A DNA stretch of 64,000 nucleotides from Marinomonas sp. CT5 (lineage in GTDB: Bacteria > Pseudomonadota > Gammaproteobacteria > Pseudomonadales > Marinomonadaceae): positions 4,498,162-4,562,161 of the forward strand of contig NZ_CP025572.1 in NCBI RefSeq assembly GCF_018336975.1. Direction: 5' to 3'. The notes beneath the pieces are model-generated. The model did not search any database. It had not been told where the DNA came from and saw nothing but the letters and a program-made list of their open reading frames with translations. The position numbers and the translations under genes were made by a program. Shown piece by piece: positions 26,415-36,813 of the stretch (positions are counted from its first letter, which is position 1; every line of letters starts with the position of its first letter).

Positions 26415-27275
26415 ATGCGAGTAAGAGATACGTTTTCTATTGCACTTTTCATCGCCATTAGCCTTCATGTGCTAATGGTGATGATTGTTGGTTTCGATAT
26501 CACTATGCCAACACCTAAGCCTAAAACTCTTGAGGTAACACTGGTTCAGCATAAAACCAAAGCACCTTTAGAAGCCGACTTTATCGCCCAAGCGAACCAA
26601 CAAGCTAGTGGCACAGAATTACGTAAACAAAAGCTAACCACCACAGAGGAAGCCCGCTTCTTAGCCGATACTATTCAGGAAATATCTCCACCGATTCAAC
26701 CCCAGTTAGCTTCTGCTGAGCCTATTGACGAACCGAGCTTATTAACCACAAAAGACCAAGAAGCAGCTTTTGAAGTTGTCAAAGATGTGGAAAACGAGCC
26801 AAAAACACTAGAAGAAAAGTTTCGTGGTGAAACCCAAATTCCAAGTCATATATCGAACGATATTGCGACGCTAGAAGCATTGTTAGATCAACAACGTCAA
26901 TCCTACGCCAAGCGACCTAGAATACGCCGACTTACATCTGTATCGGCAAAAGCCGCAGTCGATGCAAAATATCTCGACGATTGGCGTCGTAAAATTGAAC
27001 GTATTGGCAACATTCATTATCCAGAAGAAGCCAAGCGCAACCATCTTTATGGAGAGCTACGCCTAGCAGTCATTTTGCTGCCAAACGGCTATGTGGATGA
27101 TATTGAAGTTTTGCACTCTTCTGGTGTTCGGGTGCTTGATGACGCTGCGATGAGAATTGTTCGCTTGGCTGAGCCATTTCAGGTCTTCCCGAGTGAACTA
27201 AAAAAGGAAGTGGACAAACTAGAAATTATTCGGACATGGCGGTTTGTGCCGGGTAATCAACTTCGAAGCAAGTAA
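26415..27275 (+). CDS. TonB-family energy transducer
   Basis: A 286-residue inner-membrane protein with a single N-terminal anchor (about 8-28), a long charged periplasmic linker with only a short Pro-Lys stretch (PTPKPK), and a C-terminal TonB domain (about 195-286). That domain includes 'YPEEAKRNHLYGELRLAVILLPNGYVDDIEVLHSSG' and 'WRFVPG' (cited as landmarks; the TonB box-binding face). It would couple proton motive force to outer-membrane receptors, but no exbB, exbD or receptor gene is adjacent. It follows gshB by 7 nt. Pseudomonas aeruginosa has a similar gshB-linked TonB paralogue (recalled), so it may not be the iron-uptake TonB. Confidence 0.88.
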   Translation: MRVRDTFSIALFIAISLHVLMVMIVGFDITMPTPKPKTLEVTLVQHKTKAPLEADFIAQANQQASGTELRKQKLTTTEEARFLADTIQEISPPIQPQLASAEPIDEPSLLTTKDQEAAFEVVKDVENEPKTLEEKFRGETQIPSHISNDIATLEALLDQQRQSYAKRPRIRRLTSVSAKAAVDAKYLDDWRRKIERIGNIHYPEEAKRNHLYGELRLAVILLPNGYVDDIEVLHSSGVRVLDDAAMRIVRLAEPFQVFPSELKKEVDKLEIIRTWRFVPGNQLRSK

Positions 27276-27290
27276 GGAAACTAAACGACA

Positions 27291-27315
27291 ATAAAAAGCC
27301 CTCACTCTGAGGGCT
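27291..27315. terminator. Terminator between the tonB-like gene and rpoH
   Basis: Hairpin AGCCCTCA-CTC-TGAGGGCT (27297-27315). On the minus strand it is followed by TTTTTAT, a good terminator for rpoH. On the plus strand a T-run comes only after CCTCAC. Confidence 0.85.
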
Positions 27316-27346
27316 CCTCACTTTTTGCTTACTGGATGTTCCAGAA

Positions 27347-28213
27347 TCAGTCGAACTGACCATCACCCATGGCAAGACGAATTTTCTTCATTGCATTCTT
27401 TTCGAGTTGGCGTATGCGCTCGGCAGAGACACCATACTCATCGGCCAGCTCATGTAAAGTAGACTTACCATCAGACAACCAACGTTGCACTAGAATATTT
27501 CGGCTACGTTCATCAAGATCAGCCATTGCAACTTCTAAGCGTTGATTAGAATCTTCTTCCCAATTGCCATTTTCAAGCAAAGTCGCTGGGTCAGAACGGT
27601 GGTCTTCCAAGAACTGTGAAGGCGCTTGGAAAGCGCTGTCATCGTCATCGTCCGCAGATGCATCAAACGCCATATCGGAAGAACTTAAACGACCTTCCAT
27701 TTGACGAACGACTTCCGGTGTGACACCTAAGTCACTAGCAACCGACTCCACTTCCGAGTTACTAAACCAAGACAATGATTTTTTCGCGCTACGCAAATTA
27801 AAAAACATTTTGCGCTGTGCTTTAGTCGTTGCCACTTTAACGATACGCCAGTTTTTCAGAATGAATTCATGAATTTCTGCTTTAATCCAATGAACCGCAA
27901 AAGAGACCAATCGAACACCAACTTCTGGATTGAAACGTTTCACGGCTTTCATCAATCCAACGTTGCCTTCTTGGATCAGATCACCTTGTGCTAAACCGTA
28001 TCCAGAATAACTTTTCGCAATATGGACTACAAATCTAAGGTGCGACATAACCAAGGTTCGAGCAGCCTCTAGGTCTTCTTTATAATAAAGACGTTCCGCC
28101 AACGCTTTTTCTTCGTCTGCGGTTAAAATCGGAATTCTGCTGACGGCTTGAATGTAAGATTCTAGGTTCTGACCTGGAATCATCATGTCCGTAGGCTGGA
28201 GAGCTTTACCCAT
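27347..28213 (-). CDS. rpoH: RNA polymerase sigma-32 (heat-shock sigma factor)
   Basis: Directs RNA polymerase to heat-shock promoters. The 288-residue protein has region 2 ('[21 protein letters not shown]...[14 protein letters not shown]'), the RpoH box '[17 protein letters not shown]' that separates sigma-32 from other sigmas, and the region 4 helix-turn-helix '[20 protein letters not shown]'. The start is the ATG at 28213, 8 nt after AGGTGG. The GTG at 28225 overlaps that ribosome site. It follows ftsX by 130 nt, the conserved ftsY-ftsE-ftsX-rpoH order. The 130-nt gap probably holds its own promoter (TAGTAT near 28257 on the minus strand). Confidence 0.97.
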   Translation of the reverse strand: MGKALQPTDMMIPGQNLESYIQAVSRIPILTADEEKALAERLYYKEDLEAARTLVMSHLRFVVHIAKSYSGYGLAQGDLIQEGNVGLMKAVKRFNPEVGVRLVSFAVHWIKAEIHEFILKNWRIVKVATTKAQRKMFFNLRSAKKSLSWFSNSEVESVASDLGVTPEVVRQMEGRLSSSDMAFDASADDDDDSAFQAPSQFLEDHRSDPATLLENGNWEEDSNQRLEVAMADLDERSRNILVQRWLSDGKSTLHELADEYGVSAERIRQLEKNAMKKIRLAMGDGQFD

Positions 28214-28343
28214 CTCTATTTCCACCTTTGTAGTTGTTCATACTTTGTTTGACAAAATACTAGCAAGTAAATTTTGCTTGTGTGTGACATAAATGTGAAT
28301 AAAACATGGCTATTAACTTAGTACGGATTATAGCCTTTCATTG

Positions 28344-29351
28344 TCACTGCAATTCAATATTAGCAATATGTCGATTAACGGCAATCCACGCGCCAAATAC
28401 ACCAACAAACGCGCTTATAGTTAAACATAAAACAATCTCATCTGCATTAAAAGTCTGTAGTTGAAAACCGCTCTGATAAAGATCAATTAAACGCTCAGCA
28501 GGAGCACTAACCCACCAGCTAAGCAAGAGAATACAGAGGCTAGCAAAAAAACCGCCTAATACGCCAAACCAAAACCCCATATACAAAAAGGGTCTTCTAA
28601 TATAAGCATCTGTTGCCCCAACTAGCTTCATTACCAACACCTCATCACGACGACTTTCCACCGCCATGCGTATTGTATTGCCAACAATTAATAAGACAGC
28701 AACGACCAGCAAAACCGACAGAGCATAAACAAATCTCTGTCCAAAACTCAGTATATTGGCAAGACGCTGTAACCATTGTGCATCTAATTCGGCATAATCG
28801 ACTTCTTTCTGAGCTGCTAACTGGTCTCGCAAGGCTTGTAAGCTCGATAATGTTGTGACATCGACCGTTTGTTTAGGTATCACACGCAACACAATTGGCA
28901 AAGGGTTCTCTGGTAAGGACGATAGGATCTGCTCATAGCCGCTCGATCGTTCAAAATATCGCAACCCTTCTTCCTTCGAAATATACTCAACTGACGCAAT
29001 ATCCGCCTGGGCTGAAAGACGATGAGATAAAGCAAGTGCTTGGGTATCTTCTAGATTAGGGAAAAGATAGAGAGTAATGACCGACTGCTGTTCCCACTGA
29101 TCCGTCACAGATTGCACATTTTTCAATAAAACATACAAACCACCCGGTAAAGATAAAGCAATAGCGATCACCATTACCGTCATCACACTGGCTAATGGGT
29201 AACCAAGCAATCGCATAAAGCTTTCAGTTAAAGTAGCTTGATGGAGACGAAAATACTTACTAGGGCTAAACTCTGTGCGCGTTGGCCAATGATGTTTAGT
29301 ACCTTTTATTGACTCTCGAGTCGCACCGCGTTGATTCGGCTTCTGTGCCAT
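28344..29351 (-). CDS. ftsX: Cell division protein FtsX
   Basis: Membrane partner of FtsE. The complex activates septal amidases through periplasmic EnvC-like proteins. The 335-residue protein has a cytoplasmic N-terminal extension (1-45), TM1 (about 50-72), a periplasmic domain (about 75-205), and three C-terminal TMs of the MacB/FtsX type with 'RRDEVLVMKLVGATDAYIRRPFLYMGF' as the signature region. Its ATG begins immediately after the ftsE stop (adjacent bases), so the two are translationally coupled. Confidence 0.96.
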   Translation of the reverse strand: MAQKPNQRGATRESIKGTKHHWPTRTEFSPSKYFRLHQATLTESFMRLLGYPLASVMTVMVIAIALSLPGGLYVLLKNVQSVTDQWEQQSVITLYLFPNLEDTQALALSHRLSAQADIASVEYISKEEGLRYFERSSGYEQILSSLPENPLPIVLRVIPKQTVDVTTLSSLQALRDQLAAQKEVDYAELDAQWLQRLANILSFGQRFVYALSVLLVVAVLLIVGNTIRMAVESRRDEVLVMKLVGATDAYIRRPFLYMGFWFGVLGGFFASLCILLLSWWVSAPAERLIDLYQSGFQLQTFNADEIVLCLTISAFVGVFGAWIAVNRHIANIELQ

Positions 29352-30023
29352 TTAGCCAAACCCTCCATCATTCACCATTCGCCCCTGATTTAGCGTCAAA
29401 ACACGATGACGCATGCGAGCAACGAGAGCTAAATCATGGCTAGCAACAAGAACGGTAACACCAACACGATTAAACTCTTGGAACAAGTTCATAATTTCTG
29501 CTGATAATTTAGGATCTAGGTTACCTGTTGGTTCATCGGCTAACAGAAGCTGCGGTTTATTAACCACAGCTCGGGCAATACCTACACGCTGTTGCTCACC
29601 ACCAGATAAGGCCATTGGATTGTATTTCTCTTTATCGAGTAAGCCCACTTTATCTAATGCAGCACGAACTCGCTTAGCAATTTGCTGAGGATCCGCGCCG
29701 CTAACTTGTAATGGCAAGGCCACATTATGAAAAACACTGCGATCTAATAACAACTGATGATTTTGAAACACAACGCCAACACGACGTCTATGCTGAGGTA
29801 TCGCGCGACGACTCAACGTACGCAAATCGACACCATCCACCAAAATTTGTCCCGAGGTTTGGCGTTCAATCATCATCATGAGTTTCATTAGGGTGCTTTT
29901 GCCTGCACCCGAATGGCCAGTAAGAAAAGCCATCTCACCTTGTTGCAAATGAAAACTCACCTGCGACAGAGCTTCTTGTCCGCTCTCATACTTTTTGCCT
30001 ACTCGTTGAAATTCGATTTCCAC
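29352..30023 (-). CDS. ftsE: Cell division ATP-binding protein FtsE
   Basis: Cytoplasmic ATPase of the FtsEX complex, 223 residues. Walker A is GHSGAGKST (about 36-44), Q-loop 'VFQNHQLL', signature LSGGEQQR, Walker [13 protein letters not shown] and the H-loop 'VLVASHD'. FtsE proteins carry this [10 protein letters not shown] form. The start ATG at 30023 lies 48 nt after the ftsY stop, so it belongs to the same transcription unit. Confidence 0.96.
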   Translation of the reverse strand: MEIEFQRVGKKYESGQEALSQVSFHLQQGEMAFLTGHSGAGKSTLMKLMMMIERQTSGQILVDGVDLRTLSRRAIPQHRRRVGVVFQNHQLLLDRSVFHNVALPLQVSGADPQQIAKRVRAALDKVGLLDKEKYNPMALSGGEQQRVGIARAVVNKPQLLLADEPTGNLDPKLSAEIMNLFQEFNRVGVTVLVASHDLALVARMRHRVLTLNQGRMVNDGGFG

Positions 30024-30071
30024 GCTAATCCAGCATCCTTAAATTAGAAAGAAGAAGGGTATAATCACTAC

Positions 30072-31289
30072 TTATTCGCTATCAAACAAGGCGTCAACAA
30101 ACTCTTTAGCCACAAAAGGACGTAAATCATCGGCTTGTTCACCTACACCAATATAGCGTATTGGCAATCCAAACTGTTTCGCAATGGCAAAAATAATACC
30201 ACCTTTTGCTGTGCCATCTAACTTCGTCAGTGTAATCCCAGACACACCTACGGCTTCAGAAAACAGCTTGGCTTGACTGATTGCATTCTGACCAGTCCCA
30301 GCGTCCAACACCAACATCACTTCATGTGGTGCGTTTTCGTCAAGTTTCTTCATAACACGAACCACTTTCGACAGTTCGTTCATTAAATTCGCCTTGTTTT
30401 GTAGTCGACCAGCGGTATCCGCTATGACGATATCAACGCCTTTTGCTTTAGCAGACTCAATCGCGTCATAGATAACAGAGGCTGAATCCGCCCCCGTATG
30501 CTGAGCCACAACCGGAACATTATTACGCTCGCCCCAAACCTGAAGCTGCTCAACAGCTGCTGCACGGAAGGTATCACCCGCCGCTAACATAACACTTTTA
30601 CCTTCAGCCTGATATTTTTTAGCCAGTTTGCCTATGGTGGTGGTTTTACCAACACCATTTACACCTACCATCAAAATAACAAACGGCCCCTCTTTACTGA
30701 TAGGTTCAAGCACTTGTTGTGATTCACTAAGAATCCCTTCCATATCTGCTTTTAAGTGGCTCAAGACTGTTGCAGAGTCTTTCAGCTCTTTACGATTTAA
30801 CTTATCGGTTAGCGTACCAATCAAAGCTTGTGTGGCATCAATACCAACATCAGCCATCAATAACTGAGTTTCTAGTTCTTCAAGCAGATCATCATCGACT
30901 TTTTTATGGCCGCCAAGCACCGATGACAAACCACTGCCTAAACCACTACGCGTACGAGACAATCCAGATTTAATTCGCTGAGACCAAGACAATGTAGGCT
31001 GAATCGGCTCATTTGGCACTTCTTCGGCCTGCTCGGTCGTGCTTTCTTCTTCAGGCTGCTCAGCAGAAACCAAAGTATCTGTCGAATCGGACTCGTTCTG
31101 AGAGGTATCAGGTAAATCTGTATCCTTATTTTTGGCTGCTGCAATATCTGCATTCATTTTATTAACAAAGCGACGACGCACGACAAAAGCAATAATCGCT
31201 AGCAGTATTCCTATCACTATCGGAACATAACGCGCATATTCACCAAGATACGGTGTGAAAAAAGCAATAATTTGGTTAACAACTTCCAT
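30072..31289 (-). CDS. ftsY: Signal recognition particle receptor FtsY
   Basis: SRP receptor GTPase that docks ribosome-SRP complexes at the membrane. The 405-residue protein has an N-terminal hydrophobic segment (about 18-38), unusual beside E. coli FtsY, whose A domain lacks a clear TM. An acidic low-complexity A domain (about 45-110) follows, then the N domain (about 115-195) and the G domain with 'GVNGVGKTTTIGKLA' (P-loop), 'DTFRAAA', 'DTAGR', 'TKLDGTAKGG' and 'GEQADDLRPF'. It heads the ftsY-ftsE-ftsX set and is transcribed divergently from the M16-like gene across a 171-nt gap. Confidence 0.96.
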   Translation of the reverse strand: MEVVNQIIAFFTPYLGEYARYVPIVIGILLAIIAFVVRRRFVNKMNADIAAAKNKDTDLPDTSQNESDSTDTLVSAEQPEEESTTEQAEEVPNEPIQPTLSWSQRIKSGLSRTRSGLGSGLSSVLGGHKKVDDDLLEELETQLLMADVGIDATQALIGTLTDKLNRKELKDSATVLSHLKADMEGILSESQQVLEPISKEGPFVILMVGVNGVGKTTTIGKLAKKYQAEGKSVMLAAGDTFRAAAVEQLQVWGERNNVPVVAQHTGADSASVIYDAIESAKAKGVDIVIADTAGRLQNKANLMNELSKVVRVMKKLDENAPHEVMLVLDAGTGQNAISQAKLFSEAVGVSGITLTKLDGTAKGGIIFAIAKQFGLPIRYIGVGEQADDLRPFVAKEFVDALFDSE

Positions 31290-31460
31290 TAAATTGGTCT
31301 CTTTGTTTTGACTGATGTAGTAAACATCAGTGAAATGCTATGATTAGATGCAGTGCCACATACATGGACACTTAATAACGATTATTTTAACATCATTCTG
31401 GCTCGCAAACAGGCTTAGTTTTAAGCAAAAGATCTTAATACGCACCACTCAAGGTTCATT

Positions 31461-32777
31461 ATGTCCGACGATAGCAAACCTCTTTTCAGCCGGCCGGTTC
31501 TAGCGGCTGTTATGCTGTTCTGTACTCTGGCAATTTGGTTATTAAATTTAACCGCTCCGAGCAGCAAACTCCCAACGCCGCAGATTGAAAAATGGACAAC
31601 CACATCAGGTATTCCCGTCGTCTGGATAAAACAGGCAGAATGGCAAGATAGCAACAAGCTAGAAATCCGCTTCTCATTTCGTTCAGTCACGACCAACATT
31701 AGTTTAATTCAAACCACCCTAGCAATGCTGATGAGCGACTCATTGCCATTAAGTACCGCTTCGATAAACCAAAGGTTAGCGCCCTTAGCCGCTAGCGCAA
31801 ATAGCTATTATGATCATGAAAATCAAACCATTGGTTTAACAGTAAGTAATGAGTCTAAATACTTAGTGCCCACTCTTTCTTTGGCAACTAATTGGCTCAA
31901 GCAACCAGATTTTAAACGTCGTACATTTGATGCTTGGCAAACCCGTAATAAAACCGTCCAGCCAATACAACATGAGCTTGAAAACATTTTATTTTTCGAC
32001 AAAACCAGCAAACAAAACGACACAGCAAAAACACAAGTATCGTTAAAACAAGTGTCAGATTATTACCAAAACCTAAAGTCATCAGCCGCCACCATTTTCA
32101 TTGTTGGTGATATGGCTCCAGACATTAAACAAACCGTGCAAAACGCCATTAATACTATCAGTCAAGATTATCAATTATCAAAGGCCTCTGCAGAAGCGAT
32201 CCACTACGAATCGGTCAGCACGACCATTCAACAAAACGAAGGTGAACTTTGGCAAACCCGAAGCGCTATTGCACTTATGCCAGTGTCTTCCATAAAAGAA
32301 TGGATTAGCTTACAAATATGGGGGGCGGATTTAGTTGCCACGCTAAACCAACAACAACATATTGATTTTGTGCAACTTGCATTTACTCTATCGCCACAGC
32401 GCCCTTGGGCTCGATGGAACATCCAATACGCAGATAACATCACGAAAAGAATCAGCGAAGGTAGCTATGATACCAGCCGCTTTATGAATGCAAAAAGTCT
32501 GGTTTTTGTAGAGCAAATTCCATCAGCAAACAGCAAAGAAACGTTCGGTACATTATTAGATAACTTTAAACAACAACTCGAGCAACAAACGCTATCGCCA
32601 ACTTGGTGGAGCTATATTGCCACACAGGTCACCCATGAAGATGGCGCACTGACAGTAGAAGAGTTCGCTAATGGCTACAAAGAGGCGGTCGACAGTTTTA
32701 CTATAGAAGACTATCAAACATCTCTAAAACATCTTTTAAAACCCTCCTCCTACCAAGAGATTCAGGTCTATCAATGA
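31461..32777 (+). CDS. M16 (pitrilysin)-like membrane-anchored protein lacking the zinc motif
   Basis: A 438-residue protein with an N-terminal signal anchor (about 11-30) and a periplasmic M16-like body. The region that would hold HxxEH reads 'LIQTTLAMLMSDSLPL', with no histidine or Glu-His pair, so it is unlikely to be a peptidase. The later 'TIFIVGDMAPDIKQTVQNAI' fits the second M16 subdomain. Similar non-catalytic M16 paralogues sit between ftsY and rsmD in Pseudomonas (recalled), usually beside a catalytic partner; here only one copy exists. Its stop overlaps the rsmD start by 4 nt. Confidence 0.8.
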   Translation: MSDDSKPLFSRPVLAAVMLFCTLAIWLLNLTAPSSKLPTPQIEKWTTTSGIPVVWIKQAEWQDSNKLEIRFSFRSVTTNISLIQTTLAMLMSDSLPLSTASINQRLAPLAASANSYYDHENQTIGLTVSNESKYLVPTLSLATNWLKQPDFKRRTFDAWQTRNKTVQPIQHELENILFFDKTSKQNDTAKTQVSLKQVSDYYQNLKSSAATIFIVGDMAPDIKQTVQNAINTISQDYQLSKASAEAIHYESVSTTIQQNEGELWQTRSAIALMPVSSIKEWISLQIWGADLVATLNQQQHIDFVQLAFTLSPQRPWARWNIQYADNITKRISEGSYDTSRFMNAKSLVFVEQIPSANSKETFGTLLDNFKQQLEQQTLSPTWWSYIATQVTHEDGALTVEEFANGYKEAVDSFTIEDYQTSLKHLLKPSSYQEIQVYQ

Positions 32778-33376
32778 AAAAGAATGCGTTAAACAATGCC
32801 TCCAACAAAAGCAAAGCGAAAGCGTCAAAACTAAGAATCATTGCTGGTGAATGGCGCTCTCGCCAATTACCGATTCCTGATATTGAAGGATTAAGACCCA
32901 CACCAGATAGGGTCCGCGAAACCCTATTTAATTGGATAAACCCTTATATCCCTAGTGCAATTTGTGGTGACTTATTTTGTGGATCAGGAGCGTTAGGTCT
33001 GGAAGCCTTGTCAAGGGGAGCGAAACACGTAACTTTTGTCGATAATTCTCGCGTTGTCTCTCAGCAGATGAATAAAAACTTAGCGACACTAGGTGCCACA
33101 AATGCAAATGTCATTGCTCAAAATGCAGCCGACTTTCTCAACACCACCACACCACACGCATTAGACCTTGTGTTCTTAGACCCTCCTTTTAGAAAAGGCT
33201 GGCTAGAAAAAATTATTCCGTTACTTGAAAAAGGTTGGTTAGCAACACGGGCTCATGTCTACATTGAAATGGAAAAAGAAGCCACTCTCCCGACGCTTCC
33301 AACTCATTGGTCTTTAATTAAAGAAAAAACAGCTGGCCAGCTAGTCTACCGTTTGTTTGAAGTAAACCAAGCATAA
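32774..33376 (+). CDS. rsmD: 16S rRNA (guanine(966)-N2)-methyltransferase
   Basis: Methylates G966 of 16S rRNA. The 200-residue protein has a basic N-terminus, 'RIIAGEWRSRQLPIPDIEGLRPTPDRVRETLFNWI', the SAM site 'DLFCGSGALGLEALSRGA' and the catalytic tetrapeptide in 'LVFLDPPF'. All are RsmD landmarks. ATGA overlaps the stop of the M16-like gene, so the two are coupled. A terminator hairpin follows at 33391. Confidence 0.96.
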   Translation: MKKNALNNASNKSKAKASKLRIIAGEWRSRQLPIPDIEGLRPTPDRVRETLFNWINPYIPSAICGDLFCGSGALGLEALSRGAKHVTFVDNSRVVSQQMNKNLATLGATNANVIAQNAADFLNTTTPHALDLVFLDPPFRKGWLEKIIPLLEKGWLATRAHVYIEMEKEATLPTLPTHWSLIKEKTAGQLVYRLFEVNQA

Positions 33377-33390
33377 CCACTAAGAAGTGT

Positions 33391-33421
33391 AAGAGCCCTG
33401 ACCAAAACAGGGCTTTCCTCC
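33391..33421 (+). terminator. rsmD terminator
   Basis: Hairpin AGCCCTG-ACCAAAA-CAGGGCT followed by TTCCTCCTTT. The U-tract is interrupted, so efficiency is uncertain. Confidence 0.65.
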
Positions 33422-33593
33422 TTTGCTGCACCCTGTATTTTGCACCAAAAAAAAGCAGTTAAATTCCCTCATAACTCACGCGAGATAGTCATAACAATGA
33501 CGACATTTTGAGCACGATGTTTGCATAGCCAAACAGTATGCGTGCTAATTATGTGCACATATCTTAAATGCTGTTGCGAGCAAGAAGGTCTTT

Positions 33594-35480
33594 ATGCTGA
33601 CAAACTTATCTTTTAAAACAAAGCTATTACTACTTCTGGTTACTGCTGTTCTTGGGTTCATCATTGTCACCTTTGTTGCGATTGGAGGATTAGCTTCCCA
33701 GCAAAAAGCCAACGATGAACTACGAACCCTATCAAAGATTCAAACCTCCAATGACCAACTCAGCATCCAAATGCTCGAAATGGCTGATAGCCTTAGATCA
33801 GTTTCTGTTGATAACTACAATGAATTCATTGCTAACGCAAAAAATCAGATAGAACAAAACGCTATTGTCGAACAAAGCAATATTGAAAAAGCCAGTAACC
33901 AAGAATTAAAAGACATTCTCGCGGAAAACCTAAAAGAAATTAATAATTACAACCTAGCACTTATCGCACTAACGGATAAACACGCGATTGTTGGCTTTAA
34001 CTCGTCTTCAGGACTACGTGGTGACGTCGATAAAATGGGGGCCGATATAAGCAATGATATTAAAAAACTCAGTCTCTTAAGGCGCGAATTCACCAATGTC
34101 CGTAAAGCAGAATCAGATTATTTGGCAGACCCAACCAGTGACAACCTCGATGCCTTCATGACCAGCTTTGGTCGCTTTGATAACCGTATTATCAATTTCG
34201 GTTTCCAAGATACCTTCGGAGTAAAAGCGAATACTTATAGAGATACACTGATTCAGTATGGCAAAGCCCACCAATCTCTAACGGAAACCGAAGCGGCATT
34301 TACAGAACAGAAAAAGCGCTTCACTGATCGCCAACAGGAAACCAACCAATTAATAGAAAGCGAAGTACTTGAGGCAGAAGCAAGCGCCGTCAAAAGCTCT
34401 GCACAAGCAAATGCCACGTTACTTGGAGTCAGTATTGCCGTTATTGTAGCCGCAACCCTATTGATGATCGCAATAGGCCGCAACGTAAACAGCACACTTC
34501 ACCACATCATTAATGACTTAAACAAAGTCAAAAAAGGCGATATGTCGTCAAAAGCCTCGGTCAATACAAAACGCAACGATGAGTTTGATCAGTTAAGCCA
34601 GTCATTAAATGAAATGACTAGCGGATTAGGCGATGTACTTAAAGATGTAGTATCCACCACAAACAATTTCAGTACCATGTCAACGGATCTGAACAACACC
34701 ATCAGCAGCATTGCTAGCAGTAATCATATGGTGAACCAACGAACCCATTCACTAGCCAGTGCAACCGACGAAATATCTGGCCGTTTAACCGTACTTTCCA
34801 ATACAACAAACACTCTACAAACGCACTCAAATGGTACTTACCAATCAGCAAAATCTGGCGCAGATACAATAAAAACCGTGCTTAATAGCATTTCTGATAC
34901 TGTCAAAATTGTAAACATGACCAGCCATCAGCTCGACGAATTGGGTCACTTATCCAAAAATATCGACAGCGTCATTGCCATGATTAACGACCTTGCCAGC
35001 CAAACCAACCTACTTGCCCTTAATGCGGCTATAGAAGCCGCTCGTGCAGGTGAAGCGGGACGTGGTTTTTCTGTCGTCGCGGATGAAGTTCGGGCTTTGG
35101 CAGAGAAAACAGTCGATGCCACCTCGAAAATCACCGATATTGTAAACACCATTCAGCAGTCTACTCAAACCGCAATCACTACCATGGAAAGTGGTCAAAA
35201 CAACTTAAAAATTATTAGTGAAAACGGTGGAAAAGCCGAGGAAGCCATGCGAGATATTGAAAACAATGCTTTAACGAGTTCGCAATCTACCGACTCAATG
35301 GCCAATGCAATACAAGAGGTTGCTAGTACCGCTATTCAGATGAGTACAGAAATGGAGCAAATTGCTCAACAGTTAAATGAAGATACTCGTTCCATCGATA
35401 TTTTAGCGGACAAAACTCAGCAAATTAATAAGCTTTCCGCACAACTGGCCGTTAAAACCCAAGTGTTTACTCTCGTTTAA
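33594..35480 (+). CDS. Methyl-accepting chemotaxis protein, long helical sensor
   Basis: A 628-residue chemoreceptor. TM1 is at about 9-31. A predicted all-helical periplasmic domain spans about 245 residues (32-273), a size and composition compatible with the helical bimodular (HBM) class. TM2 is at about 274-295, HAMP at about 296-350, then the signalling coiled coil with tip '[20 protein letters not shown]' near 466-485. No CheR-binding pentapeptide at the C-terminus (ends VFTLV). It differs from the receptor at 5016 in the sensor and in having a clear HAMP. It stands alone, with no che genes nearby. The HBM call is inference from size only. Confidence 0.92.
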   Translation: MLTNLSFKTKLLLLLVTAVLGFIIVTFVAIGGLASQQKANDELRTLSKIQTSNDQLSIQMLEMADSLRSVSVDNYNEFIANAKNQIEQNAIVEQSNIEKASNQELKDILAENLKEINNYNLALIALTDKHAIVGFNSSSGLRGDVDKMGADISNDIKKLSLLRREFTNVRKAESDYLADPTSDNLDAFMTSFGRFDNRIINFGFQDTFGVKANTYRDTLIQYGKAHQSLTETEAAFTEQKKRFTDRQQETNQLIESEVLEAEASAVKSSAQANATLLGVSIAVIVAATLLMIAIGRNVNSTLHHIINDLNKVKKGDMSSKASVNTKRNDEFDQLSQSLNEMTSGLGDVLKDVVSTTNNFSTMSTDLNNTISSIASSNHMVNQRTHSLASATDEISGRLTVLSNTTNTLQTHSNGTYQSAKSGADTIKTVLNSISDTVKIVNMTSHQLDELGHLSKNIDSVIAMINDLASQTNLLALNAAIEAARAGEAGRGFSVVADEVRALAEKTVDATSKITDIVNTIQQSTQTAITTMESGQNNLKIISENGGKAEEAMRDIENNALTSSQSTDSMANAIQEVASTAIQMSTEMEQIAQQLNEDTRSIDILADKTQQINKLSAQLAVKTQVFTLV

Positions 35481-35498
35481 TTCCCTTCATTCCTTATT

Positions 35499-35524
35499 AG
35501 CGCTATTGCATAAGCGATGGCGCT
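35499..35524 (+). terminator. Stable hairpin after the chemoreceptor gene
   Basis: An 11-bp stem AGCGCTATTGC / GCGATGGCGCT (two G-U pairs) with an ATAA loop, 19 nt after the stop. No U-run follows (ATCTCC), so it may be an mRNA-end stabiliser rather than an intrinsic terminator. Confidence 0.45.
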
Positions 35525-35655
35525 ATCTCCTACTTGATGACACTTATCACAAACGCTAGACTGTGTAACATCTTTCATCGATGACCCTTCCCACGTTTCT
35601 GCACGGGAATTCGAGTACTTTCTTTAGGACTTTACTTTAGGATAAGAACACACCT

Positions 35656-36813
35656 ATGCCGGACGTCATTCCAGCCGACTCTGTTGGTATTGTTACGCCA
35701 CAGATTGCGCAATTCGACACACCATTGGCGCTTTCCTGCGGACAATCCTTGTCATCGTACCAGTTGATTTACGAGACGTATGGCACACTAAATCAAGATG
35801 CCTCAAACGCGGTATTAATTTGTCACGCACTGAGCGGAGACCATCATGCAGCGGGCTATCATGCCATGTCAGATAGCAAACCTGGTTGGTGGGATTCTGC
35901 AATAGGCCCAGGCAAAGCCATTGATACCAATAAGTTTTTTGTTATTTCTCTTAATAACTTAGGCGGCTGCTGTGGGTCAACTGGGCCAACCAGCATCAAC
36001 CCAGAAACAGGGCAACGCTGGGAAGCCAGCTTCCCAATTGTCACGGTCGAAGACTGGGTCGAAAGCCAAGCCCGTTTAGCGGACTTGTTAGGGATTCAGA
36101 CTTTCGCGGCGATTGTGGGCGGCAGCTTAGGTGGCATGCAGGTACTGGAGTGGAGCATCCGCTTCCCTACTCGTTTGAAATCGGCCGTCATTGTCGCTTC
36201 CGCTCCGAAATTATCCACACAAAATATAGCCTTCAACGAAGTGGCTCGTCAGTCGATTCGTCGTGACCCAGACTTTTTTGATGGTAATTACATAGAAAAT
36301 AACTCGGTACCAACCAACGGTCTTGGCTTGGCTCGCATGTTAGGACACATCACCTACCTTTCAGACGATGCCATGGGGGCGAAATTTGGTCGTCAGAGGC
36401 GCCATGATAGCTACCAATATAATTACGGTATTGAATTTGAAGTAGAAAGCTACCTACGTTACCAAGGCGAAGCCTTTACGAAACGCTTTGACGCTAACAC
36501 TTATATGTTGATGACGAAGGCGCTGGATTACTTTGATCCGGCATCGCAAACCAATGGTGATCTTTCTGCGGTACTGAGCCGTGCGCAATGTGAGTTCCTC
36601 TTGGTTTCCTTTACCACGGACTGGCGCTTCGCACCTGAACGCAGTGAAGAAATCGTCAATGCTTTAGTAAAAGCTGGCAAGCCGGTTTCCTACGCAAAAA
36701 TAGAAGCAACAGAAGGTCATGACGCCTTTTTATTCCCAATTCCTCGCTACATGGCCGTGCTAAACACCTTCTTAACCCGTGTTGCTAATAGCCTTACAAC
36801 GGAGGTCAAATAA
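35656..36813 (+). CDS. metX: Homoserine O-acyltransferase (MetX family)
   Basis: Alpha/beta-hydrolase-fold enzyme that acylates homoserine at the start of methionine synthesis. The 385-residue protein shows the nucleophile elbow 'VGGSLGGMQ' (Ser157), Asp322 in 'TTDWRFAP' and His355 in 'EGHDAF', a complete triad, plus '[17 protein letters not shown]' typical of the family. Whether acetyl- or succinyl-CoA is used cannot be read reliably. Association with metW, as in Pseudomonas, favours succinyl transfer (recalled). The metW ATG overlaps its stop by one base (TAATG), so the pair is translationally coupled. Confidence 0.94.
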   Translation: MPDVIPADSVGIVTPQIAQFDTPLALSCGQSLSSYQLIYETYGTLNQDASNAVLICHALSGDHHAAGYHAMSDSKPGWWDSAIGPGKAIDTNKFFVISLNNLGGCCGSTGPTSINPETGQRWEASFPIVTVEDWVESQARLADLLGIQTFAAIVGGSLGGMQVLEWSIRFPTRLKSAVIVASAPKLSTQNIAFNEVARQSIRRDPDFFDGNYIENNSVPTNGLGLARMLGHITYLSDDAMGAKFGRQRRHDSYQYNYGIEFEVESYLRYQGEAFTKRFDANTYMLMTKALDYFDPASQTNGDLSAVLSRAQCEFLLVSFTTDWRFAPERSEEIVNALVKAGKPVSYAKIEATEGHDAFLFPIPRYMAVLNTFLTRVANSLTTEVK

